DNA of 64,000 nucleotides from Luteococcus sp052116585 (GCF_052116585.1 NZ_JBQKKT010000001.1:62001-126000), one strand, 5' to 3'; positions 17,365 to 26,568 are shown, counted from the stretch's first letter. A program made the numbers and translations. Notes: a model not told the origin generated them from the sequence alone.

Positions 17365-17799
17365 GTGGTAACCGCGGCACAGCCGGGGCAGAAGGTTGAT
17401 GCGGCCAAGCGCATCGCACAGATGGGCCTCACGACGGGAATGGTCGTCCAGGAGATCGGCTGGGACAGCGATGTCGACGAGGATCTTCGCAATGACGTGA
17501 TGGATGCCATCGACGCCGACCTGATCGAGGATGCCCTCGAGGCCGTCGACATGGTCCTGCTCTGGTGGCGCGACGAGGACGGCGATGTCGTCGACGGGCT
17601 GGTGGACTCCCTGACCGATCTGAGCAAGGGCGGGGTGATCTGGCTGATGACGCCCAAGGTGGGGCGCGACGGCTACATCGATCCCACTGATCTGGCCGAG
17701 GGCGTCAAGACGGCCGGACTGGCGCTCACTGCACCTGCAAACCTGACCCCTGACTGGCAGGGGCACAAGATCGTGCGCCCCAAGGGCGGCAAGAAGTAG
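17365..17799 (+). CDS. DUF3052 family protein
   Basis: A 144-residue protein of the DUF3052 family, function unknown, that neighbours aceE in many actinobacteria. The body is acidic (DSDVDEDLRNDVMDAIDADLIEDALEAVDMVLLWWRDEDGD) and it ends with the conserved ...TPDWQGHKIVRPKGGKK. GTG 17365 follows GGGAAG with 6 nt spacing and gives the family's usual length. The open frame extends about 100 nt further upstream without conservation. The aceE terminator upstream suggests it has its own promoter. Confidence 0.8.
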   Translation: MVTAAQPGQKVDAAKRIAQMGLTTGMVVQEIGWDSDVDEDLRNDVMDAIDADLIEDALEAVDMVLLWWRDEDGDVVDGLVDSLTDLSKGGVIWLMTPKVGRDGYIDPTDLAEGVKTAGLALTAPANLTPDWQGHKIVRPKGGKK

Positions 17800-17825
17800 T
17801 CTCCGCGCTGGCCCGTCGGTGCGGG

Positions 17826-19619
17826 TCAGGCGGTGATGTCGAAATTCTTGAGCTTCTTGCGGTCCTGCTTGCTGCCGGACTGCAGGGCCAGCAGCTCGGC
17901 ATAGATGCCACCGGAGCGGGCCAGCTCCTCCGGCGTGCCGATCTCGTCCACCTGGCCATCCTTGAGCGTGACGATTCGGTCGACGCTGGCGATCGTGGAC
18001 AGGCGGTGCGCGATGATGACGCTGGTACGTCCCTTCATGAGCCTGTCGAGTCCCTGCTGGACCAGACGTTCGCTCTTGGAGTCCAGCGCACTGGTCGCCT
18101 CGTCGAGGACCAGGATGGGGGCGTCCTTGAGCATGGCGCGCGCAACCGCGATGCGCTGCTTCTGGCCGCCGGAGAGCTTGAGGCCCCGTTCGCCGATCAG
18201 CGTGTCATAGCCCTGTTCGAAGCCCATGATGAAGTCGTGCGCATTGGCCTCCCGGGCTGCCTGCTCGATTTCGGCGTCACTGGCGCCCGGATGGGCGTAG
18301 GAGATGTTCTCCCGGATGCTGCCGCTGAACAGGCTCGCGTCCTGGAAGACGACCCCCACGCTACCGCGCAGCAGTTCGGCCGGCGTCTGGTCGATGGAGT
18401 GGCCCGCCACGCGCACCTGGCCGGAACGCAGCTGGTACAGGCCCAGCAGGAGGCTCACCAGAGTGGTCTTTCCGCCGCCGGATTCGCCGACGAAGGCGAC
18501 TCGTTCGCCTTGGCGGATGGCGAAACTCACGTCGTGCACCACATCCACGCCGTCCTCGTAGCCGAAGGTCGCGTCGCGGAACTCGATCATCGGCTCGTCG
18601 GGGGCCAGCTCGCGTCGCCCGCCCACCACGGGGTCGGCGAGCTCGTCGCGCTCCTGCTCCTCGGCCATCACCTCGAAGTAGTCGCGACTGCCAGCGATGG
18701 CACGCTGGGCCGTGTCAACGAGATAGCTCATCATCATGGCCGGTTGCTTGGCCAGGTTGACGAGCTGGATCAGGAGCACCATCACGCCCACGGTGAAGGC
18801 GCCCTGCACGGTGCGGACGAAGATCAGCGCGTGGATGCCGAAGAAGATCAGGTTCATCGCACCGCGGCGGGCGGCGTCCATGGAGTGCCAGTAGCGCGAC
18901 TGGCTCCTGGTGAGGCCGATCGTGGCGTCGTAGTGATCACTGAAGCTGGCCAGCTCGCGCTTCTCCTGCACGAAGGACTTCACGACGCGAATCTGGCCGA
19001 TGACCTCGGCAAACCGACCGCCAGCGATGTCGACGTGGCTGTTCTTCTTGGCCTCCAGCTTCTGCCAGCGCTTGCTGGTGAGGGTGGTCAGCCACATGTA
19101 GGTGGGAAAGACCACCAGCAACATCACAGAGATCCACGGCGAGTACCAGGCCGTGATGGCCAGGGATGCCACCAGGGTGAGCATCATCGGGAAGAAGTTG
19201 TTGCTGGCGCTCTGCATGAACTGGGTGGTCTCCGTGATGGAGCGGTTCAGGCGGCTGATCACGGTGCCGGTCAACGCGGTGTCGTAGTAGCGCTGGGGGA
19301 GGGTGAGCAGCTTGTGGAAGTAGCGCTGTGACAGCCGGGTGCGCAGGCGAGCGGCCATCACGTCGCCCAAGTAGCCGCCGACATTGCTGATGATGGTGTT
19401 GGAGAGGTCAGCAATCAACAGCGCCACGGCCAGCCAGAGCACGACGCTGATGCCTCCGCCACGGCCCTGGAGACTGGCCACCACCTCGTCGGTGGCCTCC
19501 TTGATGATGAAGGGGGTCAGCAGGGAGGTCGCCGCCGTCAGCAGCGAGCAGATGATGATGCCCCAGTAGTACCAACGCAGTTCCTTGACGGCGGCAAGGA
19601 TCTGGACAAGGCTGCGCAC
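17826..19619 (-). CDS. ABC-type multidrug/lipid exporter (fused permease-ATPase)
   Basis: A half-transporter of 597 residues that must dimerise in the membrane. Six transmembrane helices occupy residues 20-310 (for example WGIIICSLLTAATSLLTPFI, VVLWLAVALLIADL, IFFGIHALIFV). The nucleotide-binding domain has Walker A GESGGGKTT (378-386), Q-loop VFQDASLF, signature LSGGQ (482-486), Walker B ILVLDEATSALD (Asp506-Glu507) and the H-loop IIAHRLST. The architecture is that of MsbA/LmrA-type exporters. The substrate is unknown. GTG 19619 follows GGAGCC. It stands alone, convergent with DUF3052. Confidence 0.88.
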   Translation of the reverse strand: MRSLVQILAAVKELRWYYWGIIICSLLTAATSLLTPFIIKEATDEVVASLQGRGGGISVVLWLAVALLIADLSNTIISNVGGYLGDVMAARLRTRLSQRYFHKLLTLPQRYYDTALTGTVISRLNRSITETTQFMQSASNNFFPMMLTLVASLAITAWYSPWISVMLLVVFPTYMWLTTLTSKRWQKLEAKKNSHVDIAGGRFAEVIGQIRVVKSFVQEKRELASFSDHYDATIGLTRSQSRYWHSMDAARRGAMNLIFFGIHALIFVRTVQGAFTVGVMVLLIQLVNLAKQPAMMMSYLVDTAQRAIAGSRDYFEVMAEEQERDELADPVVGGRRELAPDEPMIEFRDATFGYEDGVDVVHDVSFAIRQGERVAFVGESGGGKTTLVSLLLGLYQLRSGQVRVAGHSIDQTPAELLRGSVGVVFQDASLFSGSIRENISYAHPGASDAEIEQAAREANAHDFIMGFEQGYDTLIGERGLKLSGGQKQRIAVARAMLKDAPILVLDEATSALDSKSERLVQQGLDRLMKGRTSVIIAHRLSTIASVDRIVTLKDGQVDEIGTPEELARSGGIYAELLALQSGSKQDRKKLKNFDITA

Positions 19620-19720
19620 AACAGGCTCCTGGATGGTTCGAGATCGCCGGGCTTTCGACGGCAGGCCAGTCTACGCCGACGGGTAGGCTGGATTCCCCGA
19701 ACCCAGGAGGCATCGGCATC

Positions 19721-19933
19721 ATGGCGAGTACGGATCCACGGACAGGGACCAGTCGATGGCCCTTGTGGGCGACGGTCGTCGCCATGGCATGCACCATCAC
19801 CAGCCAGGTTCTCCAGCTGGTGGACGGTGGTGGCCTCCGGTCGCTGTCGATCGCACTGATCGTCGCGTCGTCCGGCGTGTTGGTTGCCTGCCTGGTGCTG
19901 CTCGCCCGTTCCCGAGGAGGTCGTGATGACTGA
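19721..19933 (+). CDS. Small two-helix membrane protein
   Basis: A 70-residue protein that I do not recognise. It has two hydrophobic stretches (WPLWATVVAMACTITSQVL and LSIALIVASSGVLVACLVLL) and a basic-acidic tail ARSRGGRDD, consistent with two membrane helices. GGAGG lies 10 nt before ATG 19721. Its last bases overlap the start of the nitrilase-family gene, so both are probably co-translated. Confidence 0.65.
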   Translation: MASTDPRTGTSRWPLWATVVAMACTITSQVLQLVDGGGLRSLSIALIVASSGVLVACLVLLARSRGGRDD

Positions 19934-20714
19934 ACCGATGACCGTGGCGTTGGCACAGGTCCGGGCCACCAGGGACCCCGCGACGAACCTCGACCTGGTG
20001 CGTCGGTTCACCGCAGAGGCGGCCGGCCGGGGGGCCGGGCTCGTGGTCTTCCCGGAGGCCACGATGGTGCGCTTCGGCCCGGACCCCCGCGAGGCCGCGG
20101 AGGAATGGTCCGAGAGGTGGCTGGCCGCCCTTCCGGAGATAGCCCGGGAGCACGGCGTCGTCCTGGTGGCGGGGATCTTCACCCCCTCCGACGACGGCAG
20201 GGTGCGCAACCGCGTGCTGGTGACGGACGGACAGGCAACCGAGACCCACTACGACAAGATCCACTTGTTCGATGCCTACGAGACCAAGGAGTCCGATCAC
20301 ACGGAGCCGGGAGACCAGCTGGTGGACGTCGAGGTCCTGGGCACTCGGCTGGGGCTGACCACCTGTTACGACGTGCGTTTCGCAGACCAGTTCACCAGCC
20401 TGGGACGCCGGGGGTGCCAGATCATCTGCCTGCCCACGGCTTGGGCGGACGGTCCGCGCAAGGCCGAGCAGTGGGAGCTGTTGGTCCGGGCGCGCGCGAT
20501 GGATGCCCAGGCATTCGTCCTGGGCTGTGACCAGGCATTCGATCCGGAGGCCAGGCTGAGCTTCGGCGTCGGGGGTTCGCTGGTGGCCGGGCCCCTGGGT
20601 GAGGTGATTGCCCAGGCCGGCTCTGACGAGGAACTGCTCGTCGCAGACCTCGACCTGGCGGTCGTGGACCGCGCCAGGGGTCAGGTTCCGGTCTTGCAGG
20701 CCTCCCGGCGCTGA
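19926..20714 (+). CDS. Carbon-nitrogen hydrolase (nitrilase superfamily)
   Basis: A 262-residue amidase of the nitrilase superfamily, which cleaves a non-peptide C-N bond through a Glu-Lys-Cys triad. The triad is visible as Glu44 (VVFPEATM), Lys111 (YDKIHLFD) and Cys147 (LTTCYDVRF). These surroundings resemble the Nit1/Nit2 branch, which includes deaminated-glutathione amidases and omega-amidases. The specific substrate cannot be told. ATG 19926 has GGAGG 5 nt upstream. GTG 19923 is adjacent and in frame. Confidence 0.85.
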   Translation: MTEPMTVALAQVRATRDPATNLDLVRRFTAEAAGRGAGLVVFPEATMVRFGPDPREAAEEWSERWLAALPEIAREHGVVLVAGIFTPSDDGRVRNRVLVTDGQATETHYDKIHLFDAYETKESDHTEPGDQLVDVEVLGTRLGLTTCYDVRFADQFTSLGRRGCQIICLPTAWADGPRKAEQWELLVRARAMDAQAFVLGCDQAFDPEARLSFGVGGSLVAGPLGEVIAQAGSDEELLVADLDLAVVDRARGQVPVLQASRR

Positions 20715-20745
20715 ACCCCACCCCGCCGCCACCGGGGCTCACGGA

Positions 20746-22695
20746 TCAGCCGACGTGGAGCTGGGGGCGCCAGCGTTCCTCCGGTTCCGCCTTGCGCAGC
20801 ACCTCGTGGACCAGCGGAGGAGTGTCCCCCTCTCCGGAGACCAGGAAGCGCAGCATGTTCTGGCCGGGGCTGCGTTCGCTCCACTCGAAGTAGCAGTGGG
20901 GCGGTTCGCTGGCCTGCTTGTTCACCTCCAGCAGCACGGCGGCGATCACATTGGGTACGGCGGTGCCTCGGGCCTGGAGCACGCGGTGGCGCCCGACCCG
21001 TCGGGCGGTGACGTCCACCGGTGCCTCAAAGTCCGAGGCGTCACTGATGGTGGCCTCCAGGAAGACGACTGCCGCACCCCGGGGGATGTGGTTGTCGAGC
21101 CGTACCTCGAGCGCCTTGGCGTCGTATTCGTCCAGGGTGCCGGTGTGCCGTTTGTGGGCGATGAATCGCAGTGGCTGCTCCTGTTGGAGGGCGTCGTGCA
21201 CCATGCGCCGGGCATCGTCGTCGAAGTTCACCTCGGGTACGCGCAGTTCCGTGGAGCGGTTGGCGCGCGACCAGACCGAGACCACCATGATGGCCGCGAC
21301 GAAGAGCAGGGCGATCCACAGTCCGCCCGGCTGGGTGAGGACATTCTGGATGAAGGTGTAGATGAAAATGGCGCTGATCACACTGAAGTAGATGCCGACC
21401 ACCATGCGTCGCCGACGCAGTTCCGTCAGGGCCACGGCCACGGCCGCGGAGGTCATCAGGGCCAGCACGCCGGTGGCATAGGCAGCGGCCTGGTCATCCA
21501 CGCTGGCGTTGAAGATGATCGTGACCGTGCAGGCGATCGCCCAGATCACGACGGCCAGGGGACGCAGACCCCGCGACCAGTCGGGCGCCATGCCGAAGCG
21601 GGGGAGGTAGCGGGGCACCACATTGAGCAGTCCCGCCATGGCCGAGGCGCCGGCGAACCAGAGGATGGCAATGGTCGCGATGTCGTAGGCCGTGCCGAAT
21701 CCCTCGCCCAGCAAGGCATGGGCCACATAGGCCAGCGCACGCCCATTGGCCTCGCCGCCGGGCTGGAACTCGGCCGGCGGGATCAGCAGGGTGGTTGCGA
21801 TGGATGATCCGATGAGCAGCACGCTCATCATCAGTGCGGCGGTGGCCAGCAACTTCTTGGTGTTGCGGATACGGCCAGCCGGGTTTCCCTGGGTGTCGCT
21901 GTTGGCGCCCCGCACCTGCGGCATGACCAGCACGCCGGTCTCGAAGCCGGACAGGCCCAGCGCGAGGGCCGGGAAGACGAGCATGGCGGCTCCGAAGACG
22001 CCCAGCCAGTTGCCATTCTCCTGCACCGCGGCGGCACTCCAGTTGCTGACCAGTTCGGGGTGATGGAGCACTTCCAGCAGACCTCGGGTGATCACGACGA
22101 CGGACAGCCCCAGATAGGCCGCGACGAGGACCACGGCGACCCCGATCGCCTCGCTGAACCCCTTGAGGAAGACTGCGGCCAGCAGCGTCAGCAGCAGGAG
22201 TGTGACGACCACCTGGTGACCGGTCAGGGCGTCCTTGAGCAGTGGATTCTCCACCATGTGTGCGGTCGCGTCGGCGGCGGAGAGGGTCATGGTGAAGATG
22301 AACCCGGTGGCGATGAAGCCGATCAGACTGAGCACCAGGATCTTGCTCGGCCAGTAGGTCAACAGCCTTTCCAGCATGGAGAGCGAACCGTCGCCGTTCG
22401 GGCTCTCCTCGGCCACGCGGCGGTACATTGGCAGCGCGCCGAACAAGGTGATCAGCACCAGGACGAGGGTGGCCACCGGTGCCAGGCGGCCGGCGGCGAT
22501 TGCCGCGATGCCCGGTTGGTATCCCAGCGTGGAGAAGTAGTCGACGCCGGTCAGGCACATGACGGCGAACCAGGCCTTGGCATGGGTCTGGTCCAGAGGG
22601 GTGTTGGGGTCGGCCCGGTGGCCGCCCGACTGGTCCTGCTCGCGAGCAAGGAACCAGTGCAGGAAGCGGGTCTTGGTGCCCGCGGTCGTACTCAC
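20746..22695 (-). CDS. APC-superfamily permease with a cytoplasmic C-terminal domain
   Basis: An integral membrane transporter of 649 residues. About twelve hydrophobic helices fill residues 45-500 (starting near KAWFAVMCLTGVDYFSTLGYQPGIA). A C-terminal soluble part of about 140 residues follows (from VNFDDDARRMVHDALQQEQ). The GYQPGIA segment resembles the G-rich unwound helix 1 of APC-type permeases. The carried solute is unknown. GTG 22695 is chosen because TACGCT lies 6 nt before it. ATG 22716 would place the start upstream of that box. Confidence 0.75.
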   Translation of the reverse strand: MSTTAGTKTRFLHWFLAREQDQSGGHRADPNTPLDQTHAKAWFAVMCLTGVDYFSTLGYQPGIAAIAAGRLAPVATLVLVLITLFGALPMYRRVAEESPNGDGSLSMLERLLTYWPSKILVLSLIGFIATGFIFTMTLSAADATAHMVENPLLKDALTGHQVVVTLLLLTLLAAVFLKGFSEAIGVAVVLVAAYLGLSVVVITRGLLEVLHHPELVSNWSAAAVQENGNWLGVFGAAMLVFPALALGLSGFETGVLVMPQVRGANSDTQGNPAGRIRNTKKLLATAALMMSVLLIGSSIATTLLIPPAEFQPGGEANGRALAYVAHALLGEGFGTAYDIATIAILWFAGASAMAGLLNVVPRYLPRFGMAPDWSRGLRPLAVVIWAIACTVTIIFNASVDDQAAAYATGVLALMTSAAVAVALTELRRRRMVVGIYFSVISAIFIYTFIQNVLTQPGGLWIALLFVAAIMVVSVWSRANRSTELRVPEVNFDDDARRMVHDALQQEQPLRFIAHKRHTGTLDEYDAKALEVRLDNHIPRGAAVVFLEATISDASDFEAPVDVTARRVGRHRVLQARGTAVPNVIAAVLLEVNKQASEPPHCYFEWSERSPGQNMLRFLVSGEGDTPPLVHEVLRKAEPEERWRPQLHVG

Positions 22696-22732
22696 TGCCA
22701 AAGCGTAGATCCGCACCCGCCCGGCAGCGAAA

Positions 22733-22765
22733 CGGGGCCCGGCATCACGTGGATGTCGGGCCCCG
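22733..22765 (-). terminator. Hairpin terminator of katA
   Basis: CGGGGCCCGGCAT (22733-22745) pairs with ATGTCGGGCCCCG (22753-22765), with one G-T opposition, 20 nt after the catalase stop codon and just upstream of the permease promoter. Confidence 0.7.
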
Positions 22766-22785
22766 CGTCGGGACCGGTGCAGACC

Positions 22786-24387
22786 TCAGTGGGCCGCGTG
22801 GGTCTTCGTGTCCTTGATCTGCGACGAGGCGCCCTGCTGCTTGGCGTCGTCCGCCTCACCACCGGGATTGCGGTTCTCGGCCTGGGCCGCTTCCACCTTG
22901 GCACGGATCTGGGCGCCCGTGGTCGGGTCGACGGCCATCCAGTAGGCGAAGGCACGCTCCAGGACGTCGCCCTTCACGCCGCCCAGCAGGTGGCCCGCGA
23001 CGGTGTCCACGAAGCGGGCGCGCTGGGCGTCGTCCCAGACCTCGCGGATCAGGGTGCCGGCCTGGCCGAAGTCGTCGTCCTCGGCGCGCAGCGTGTAGGC
23101 CTGCCGCACCATCTCACCGTCGGACTCCCAGCTCTCGTCCACCTGGCCCACCTCGTCGGAGTAGGGACGTCCCATGGAGTTGGGCGCGTAGGTGGCCGCC
23201 GTCTTGCCCTGCAGATAGTTCATCTGACCGTCGATGGCGTAGAAGTTGTGGTTCTCCACACCCTTGGGCTGGTTGACGGGCAGCTGCTCGAAGTGGGTAC
23301 CGATCCGGGCGCGGGCGGCATCCGGGTAGGCGAAGACACGGCCGAGCAGCATCTTGTCCGGGCTGAAGCCGATGCCGGGAACCAGGTTGGAGGGGCTCAT
23401 CGCGGACTGTTCGATGTCGGCGAAGAAATTGTCCGGGTTCTTGTTCAGCGTCATCGTGCCCACCGGGATCAGTGGGTAGTCAGCGTGGGGCCACACCTTG
23501 GTCAGGTCGAAGGGGTTGAACCGGTAGGTCTTGGCCTCTTCATAGGGCATCACCTGCACCGAGAGCTTCCACTGCGGGAACTCTCCGCGCTCGATGGCAT
23601 CCCACAGGTCCCGTCGGTGGTAGTCGGCGTCCTCGCCGGCGATCTCGGTGGCGCGCTCACCGGACAGGCCCTCGACGCCCTGCTGGGTGTGGAAGTGGTA
23701 CTTGACCCAGAAGCGCTCACCGGCCTCGTTGATCCACATGTAGGTGTGGGAACCGTAGCCATTCATGTGGCGGTAGCTCTTGGGCAGGCCACGATCACCC
23801 ATCAGGTAGGTGACCTGGTGGGCCGACTCGGGGTTCAGGCTCCAGAAGTCCCACTGCATGTTGTTGTCGCGCAGGCCATTGCCCGGCAGACGCTTCTGGG
23901 AGGCGATGAAGTGGGCGAACTTCTGCGGGTCACGGACGAAGAAGATGGGGGTGTTGTTGCCGACGAGGTCGTAGTTGCCCTCGGTGGTGTAGAACTTCAG
24001 GCTGAAGCCGCGCACATCACGCCAGGTGTCGGGGGAGCCCATCTCCCCGGCGACGGTGGAGAAGCGGGCCAACATCTCGGTCTTGACGCCCTTCTGGAAG
24101 AGGGCGGCCTTGGTGTACTGGCTGACGTCCTCGGTGGTCTCGAAGACGCCAAAGGCTCCGGAGCCCTTCGCGTGCGGGCGGCGCTCGGGAACATTCGTGC
24201 GGTTGAAGTGGGCGAGCGTCTCCACCAGGTGGACGTCGTGCAGCAGCAGCGGGCCATCGGGTCCGACGCTGAGGGAATTGCGGTCGCTGACGGCGGGCGC
24301 ACCGTTGGAACGGGTCGATCCGGTGGGTTGAGCTCCGGCGGGCAGCGGGCCGAGGGTGGTTTCCTGGGGAACATGGCGATCGGTCAT
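22786..24387 (-). CDS. katA: Monofunctional heme catalase
   Basis: This enzyme dismutates hydrogen peroxide to water and oxygen. It is a small-subunit, clade-3-like catalase of 533 residues. The distal His72 lies in NVPERRPHAKGSGAFG. The distal Asn region is FYTTEGNYDLVGNNTPIFF. The proximal Tyr lies in LGRVFAYPDAARARIG. The C-terminus carries an extra Gly/Gln/Lys-rich tail (NPGGEADDAKQQGASS...). ATG 24387 has AAAGGA about 8 nt upstream. A Fur/PerR-like palindrome overlaps its promoter at 24440-24458, which suggests peroxide or metal control. Confidence 0.93.
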   Translation of the reverse strand: MTDRHVPQETTLGPLPAGAQPTGSTRSNGAPAVSDRNSLSVGPDGPLLLHDVHLVETLAHFNRTNVPERRPHAKGSGAFGVFETTEDVSQYTKAALFQKGVKTEMLARFSTVAGEMGSPDTWRDVRGFSLKFYTTEGNYDLVGNNTPIFFVRDPQKFAHFIASQKRLPGNGLRDNNMQWDFWSLNPESAHQVTYLMGDRGLPKSYRHMNGYGSHTYMWINEAGERFWVKYHFHTQQGVEGLSGERATEIAGEDADYHRRDLWDAIERGEFPQWKLSVQVMPYEEAKTYRFNPFDLTKVWPHADYPLIPVGTMTLNKNPDNFFADIEQSAMSPSNLVPGIGFSPDKMLLGRVFAYPDAARARIGTHFEQLPVNQPKGVENHNFYAIDGQMNYLQGKTAATYAPNSMGRPYSDEVGQVDESWESDGEMVRQAYTLRAEDDDFGQAGTLIREVWDDAQRARFVDTVAGHLLGGVKGDVLERAFAYWMAVDPTTGAQIRAKVEAAQAENRNPGGEADDAKQQGASSQIKDTKTHAAH

Positions 24388-24439
24388 CGTGCGAGTCCTT
24401 TCTCGACGGGCGACTGTGGATCAGTGCACTATCCATCCT

Positions 24440-24458
24440 AACTGGAATCATTCCAGTT
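24440..24458. promoter_or_regulatory. Fur/PerR-type inverted repeat upstream of katA
   Basis: AACTGGAAT-C-ATTCCAGTT is a perfect 9-1-9 palindrome, with the AAT-N-ATT core shared by PerR/Fur-type boxes. On the minus strand TAGGAT directly follows it and is a plausible -10 element for katA, so a bound regulator would cover the promoter. No Fur-family gene lies nearby in the window. Confidence 0.6.
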
Positions 24459-24556
24459 TATTCCCGTGTGCCGAGAGTTGTCTCCGTGTCACGAGCTCAC
24501 CTATCTCGAAACGCCGACTGGCGCGGCTGGGGAGTGTCTTCGCCGTCGGGCAACCG

Positions 24557-25936
24557 TCAGCGACGAAGCGCTGTGCGAGCGCGTCGGAGGATCCCACGCA
24601 GACCGTCGCTTCCGGCGCTCACCAGGGGTCTTGCCGCGGTCTGGAGCTGGGTTGCCATCCGGCTCGCAGCACCGTCCACGGGTTGGCCCAGGGCATCGAC
24701 CCAGACGCTGCCGGTCCACCAGATGGGGTGGCCCAGACGGGTGTCGAAGAACTGGGCGCCGATGGCGACTTCCTCGGCGCCCGGCCGGGGGCGGGCCCAC
24801 CCGGCCCCGGTCGATGTCCAGGACTTCCCCAGGCCGCCGATGTTCAGGGTGCTGGCTACCACAGGATCCTCCGGGGCGCCCGGGGCGCCCGACGGGAGCT
24901 CAACGAGGCTCCCGCTCGGCAGGGGAGTGCTGTGGTGCTGGATGGCACGATCCTTGCGGACGTCGTGCCAGGAATCACCCGTGACGCGGGCGCGCTGGTT
25001 GCGATCGGGCTGCCAGGCATAGGCCGTCGTGGCCTGGCCCTGGACGCCTCCCTTGAATCGATTCCCCGACGCCGTGACCAGGCCACCGTGGCTCTCGGAG
25101 ATGTCCAGCCACGCCTGGTGGTTCATCACGTAGACCTGGCAGCCTGTGGCCAGCACCTGGGGTCCGCTACCCGTCGCGTGGATGCCTCGGGAACCGACGG
25201 TGCGGGTCTCCATGTAGACGCCGAACAGGCTCACCATCATGGAGTCCGACAACGAGATCCCGGTGCTGTACTGCTCGATCGCCCCACCGTGGATGCTCAC
25301 CAGGCTGCGATCGATCATCTCGATACCGCGACCATTGCTGCTGCCATCGGCCAACAGGCCGGAGATCCGGATGTCGTAGAGGCCCACGTTGTAGCAGTAC
25401 TCCAGGCGTATGGCGGTCTGGTTCCGCCAGAAGTTGCAGTGGTTCACGTGGGCGTACCAGCACTTGCTCATGGTGAGCGCCAGTTCGGTCTGCCAGATGG
25501 TGACGTCGTCCAGGACGACCGCCGACGCGTTTGTGGCGTCGATGCCAATACTGCCGCCCACCTGGTCGCCTGGGCCAACCAGACGCAATTCCCGAACATT
25601 TGAGCAAGGGGCGAGCTTCAGGATGGGGGACGAATGAGTGGCGCTGATCTGGGCGCCGCGGACAGTGCCGGAACTCACGCCGCTCGTGGCGCCACTGCCG
25701 CGGAAGGTCTGCTGCGGGCGCCCCTGCAGGGGCGCCGAGACTCGGTAGGTGCCCAGCGGGAAGTAGATGGTGCCACCGTCGTCGGCCGCGTCGATGGCCC
25801 GCTGGATGGCAGCGGTGTCATCGGTGATGCCGTCGCCGGTGGCTCCGTGCGCGCGGACATCGGTCCATGGCTGCAGGGTGGCTTCGGAGCGATGGCCCGT
25901 GGCGGATGCATCGGGCGCCGGCAGGTCTGGTGTCAT
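24557..25936 (-). CDS. Right-handed parallel beta-helix protein (pectate-lyase-3/tailspike-like)
   Basis: A 459-residue protein with the N-terminal signature of pectate-lyase-3/tailspike proteins: DVRAHGATGDGITDDTAAIQRAIDAADDGGTIYFPLGTYRVS. Repeated short beta-strand turns follow through residue 330. The C-terminal part (GAQFFDTRLGHPIWWTGSVWVDALG) resembles short domains found on phage tail or surface proteins. The extreme C-terminus is basic (LRGILRRARTALRR). No signal peptide is visible. The family cleaves or binds polysaccharides. The substrate and location here are unknown. It sits alone between katA and tRNA-Val. Confidence 0.7.
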   Translation of the reverse strand: MTPDLPAPDASATGHRSEATLQPWTDVRAHGATGDGITDDTAAIQRAIDAADDGGTIYFPLGTYRVSAPLQGRPQQTFRGSGATSGVSSGTVRGAQISATHSSPILKLAPCSNVRELRLVGPGDQVGGSIGIDATNASAVVLDDVTIWQTELALTMSKCWYAHVNHCNFWRNQTAIRLEYCYNVGLYDIRISGLLADGSSNGRGIEMIDRSLVSIHGGAIEQYSTGISLSDSMMVSLFGVYMETRTVGSRGIHATGSGPQVLATGCQVYVMNHQAWLDISESHGGLVTASGNRFKGGVQGQATTAYAWQPDRNQRARVTGDSWHDVRKDRAIQHHSTPLPSGSLVELPSGAPGAPEDPVVASTLNIGGLGKSWTSTGAGWARPRPGAEEVAIGAQFFDTRLGHPIWWTGSVWVDALGQPVDGAASRMATQLQTAARPLVSAGSDGLRGILRRARTALRR

Positions 25937-25956
25937 GCGACGATCCTGTCACGGCT

Positions 25957-26033
25957 TGGTGGGCGCAGAGGGACTCGAACCCCCGACACCCTGCTTGTAA
26001 GGCAGGTGCTCTAACCAACTGAGCTATGCGCCC
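25957..26033 (-). tRNA. tRNA-Val (anticodon UAC)
   Basis: On the minus strand the acceptor arms GGGCGCA and TGCGCCC pair over 7 bp. The D-arm contains AGCTCAGTTGGTTAGAGC, and the anticodon stem CCTGC/GCAGG holds the loop CTTACAA with anticodon TAC, which reads GUA valine codons. The T-arm is GGGGGTTCGAGTCCCTC. The 3' CCA is encoded, following discriminator A. Confidence 0.95.
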
Positions 26034-26100
26034 CGACGTCGTCGCCCATTAAAACACGACAACGCGGTCTGTCGGCCCACTCGGGGCCGACGTCGTGGCA

Positions 26101-26568
26101 TCACGCCATGGCTGCCTTGACCAGTCCGGAGACCGTCTTTCCGTCGGCGCGTCCCTGGGTGCGATTGCTGACGGCCTTCATGACCTGCCCCATCTGGCGC
26201 ATCGTTGGCTTCTCGCCGTTGGGGCCGCTGGCTGCCGCAATCTCCTCGGCGACAATGGCACGAAGCTCCTCCTCGTCCATCGCCTCGGGCAGGTAGCGCG
26301 CGAGGAATTCGGCCTCGCAGGTCTCCTTGGCGGCCAACTCGGGGCGGCCACCCTGTGCGTAGGCCTCGGCGGAGTCCTTGCGCTTGTTGACCTCCTTGGT
26401 GACCACGCCGATCTCCTCGGCATCGGTGAGCTCCCGCGCGGCAGCACCGGCCACCTCTTCGGTGTGGATGGCGGTCAGGGCCATCCGGATATTGCTCTTG
26501 GCGGCCTCGTCACGTGCCTTCATGGCAACGACGAGATCGGCCTTGAGCTGGTACTTGAGTGCTCCCAC
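26101..26568 (-). CDS. GatB/YqeY domain-containing protein
   Basis: A 155-residue stand-alone YqeY-type protein. The domain, also found as the C-terminal tail of GatB, binds tRNA in that context. Diagnostic segments are LKADLVVAMKARDEAAKSNIRM, ETCEAEFLARYLPEAMDEEEL and MRQMGQVMKAVSNRTQGRADGKTVSGLVK. GTG 26568 is preceded by AAAGGA with 7 nt spacing. Nine extra upstream codons lack support. Its role outside the amidotransferase is unclear. It lies next to tRNA-Val on the same strand. Confidence 0.85.
   Translation of the reverse strand: MGALKYQLKADLVVAMKARDEAAKSNIRMALTAIHTEEVAGAAARELTDAEEIGVVTKEVNKRKDSAEAYAQGGRPELAAKETCEAEFLARYLPEAMDEEELRAIVAEEIAAASGPNGEKPTMRQMGQVMKAVSNRTQGRADGKTVSGLVKAAMA

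Noticed and set aside
19797..20732. 311-codon antisense frame over the nitrilase-family gene
   Set aside because: Its composition is that of a shadow frame, and the opposite strand carries an intact Glu-Lys-Cys amidase.
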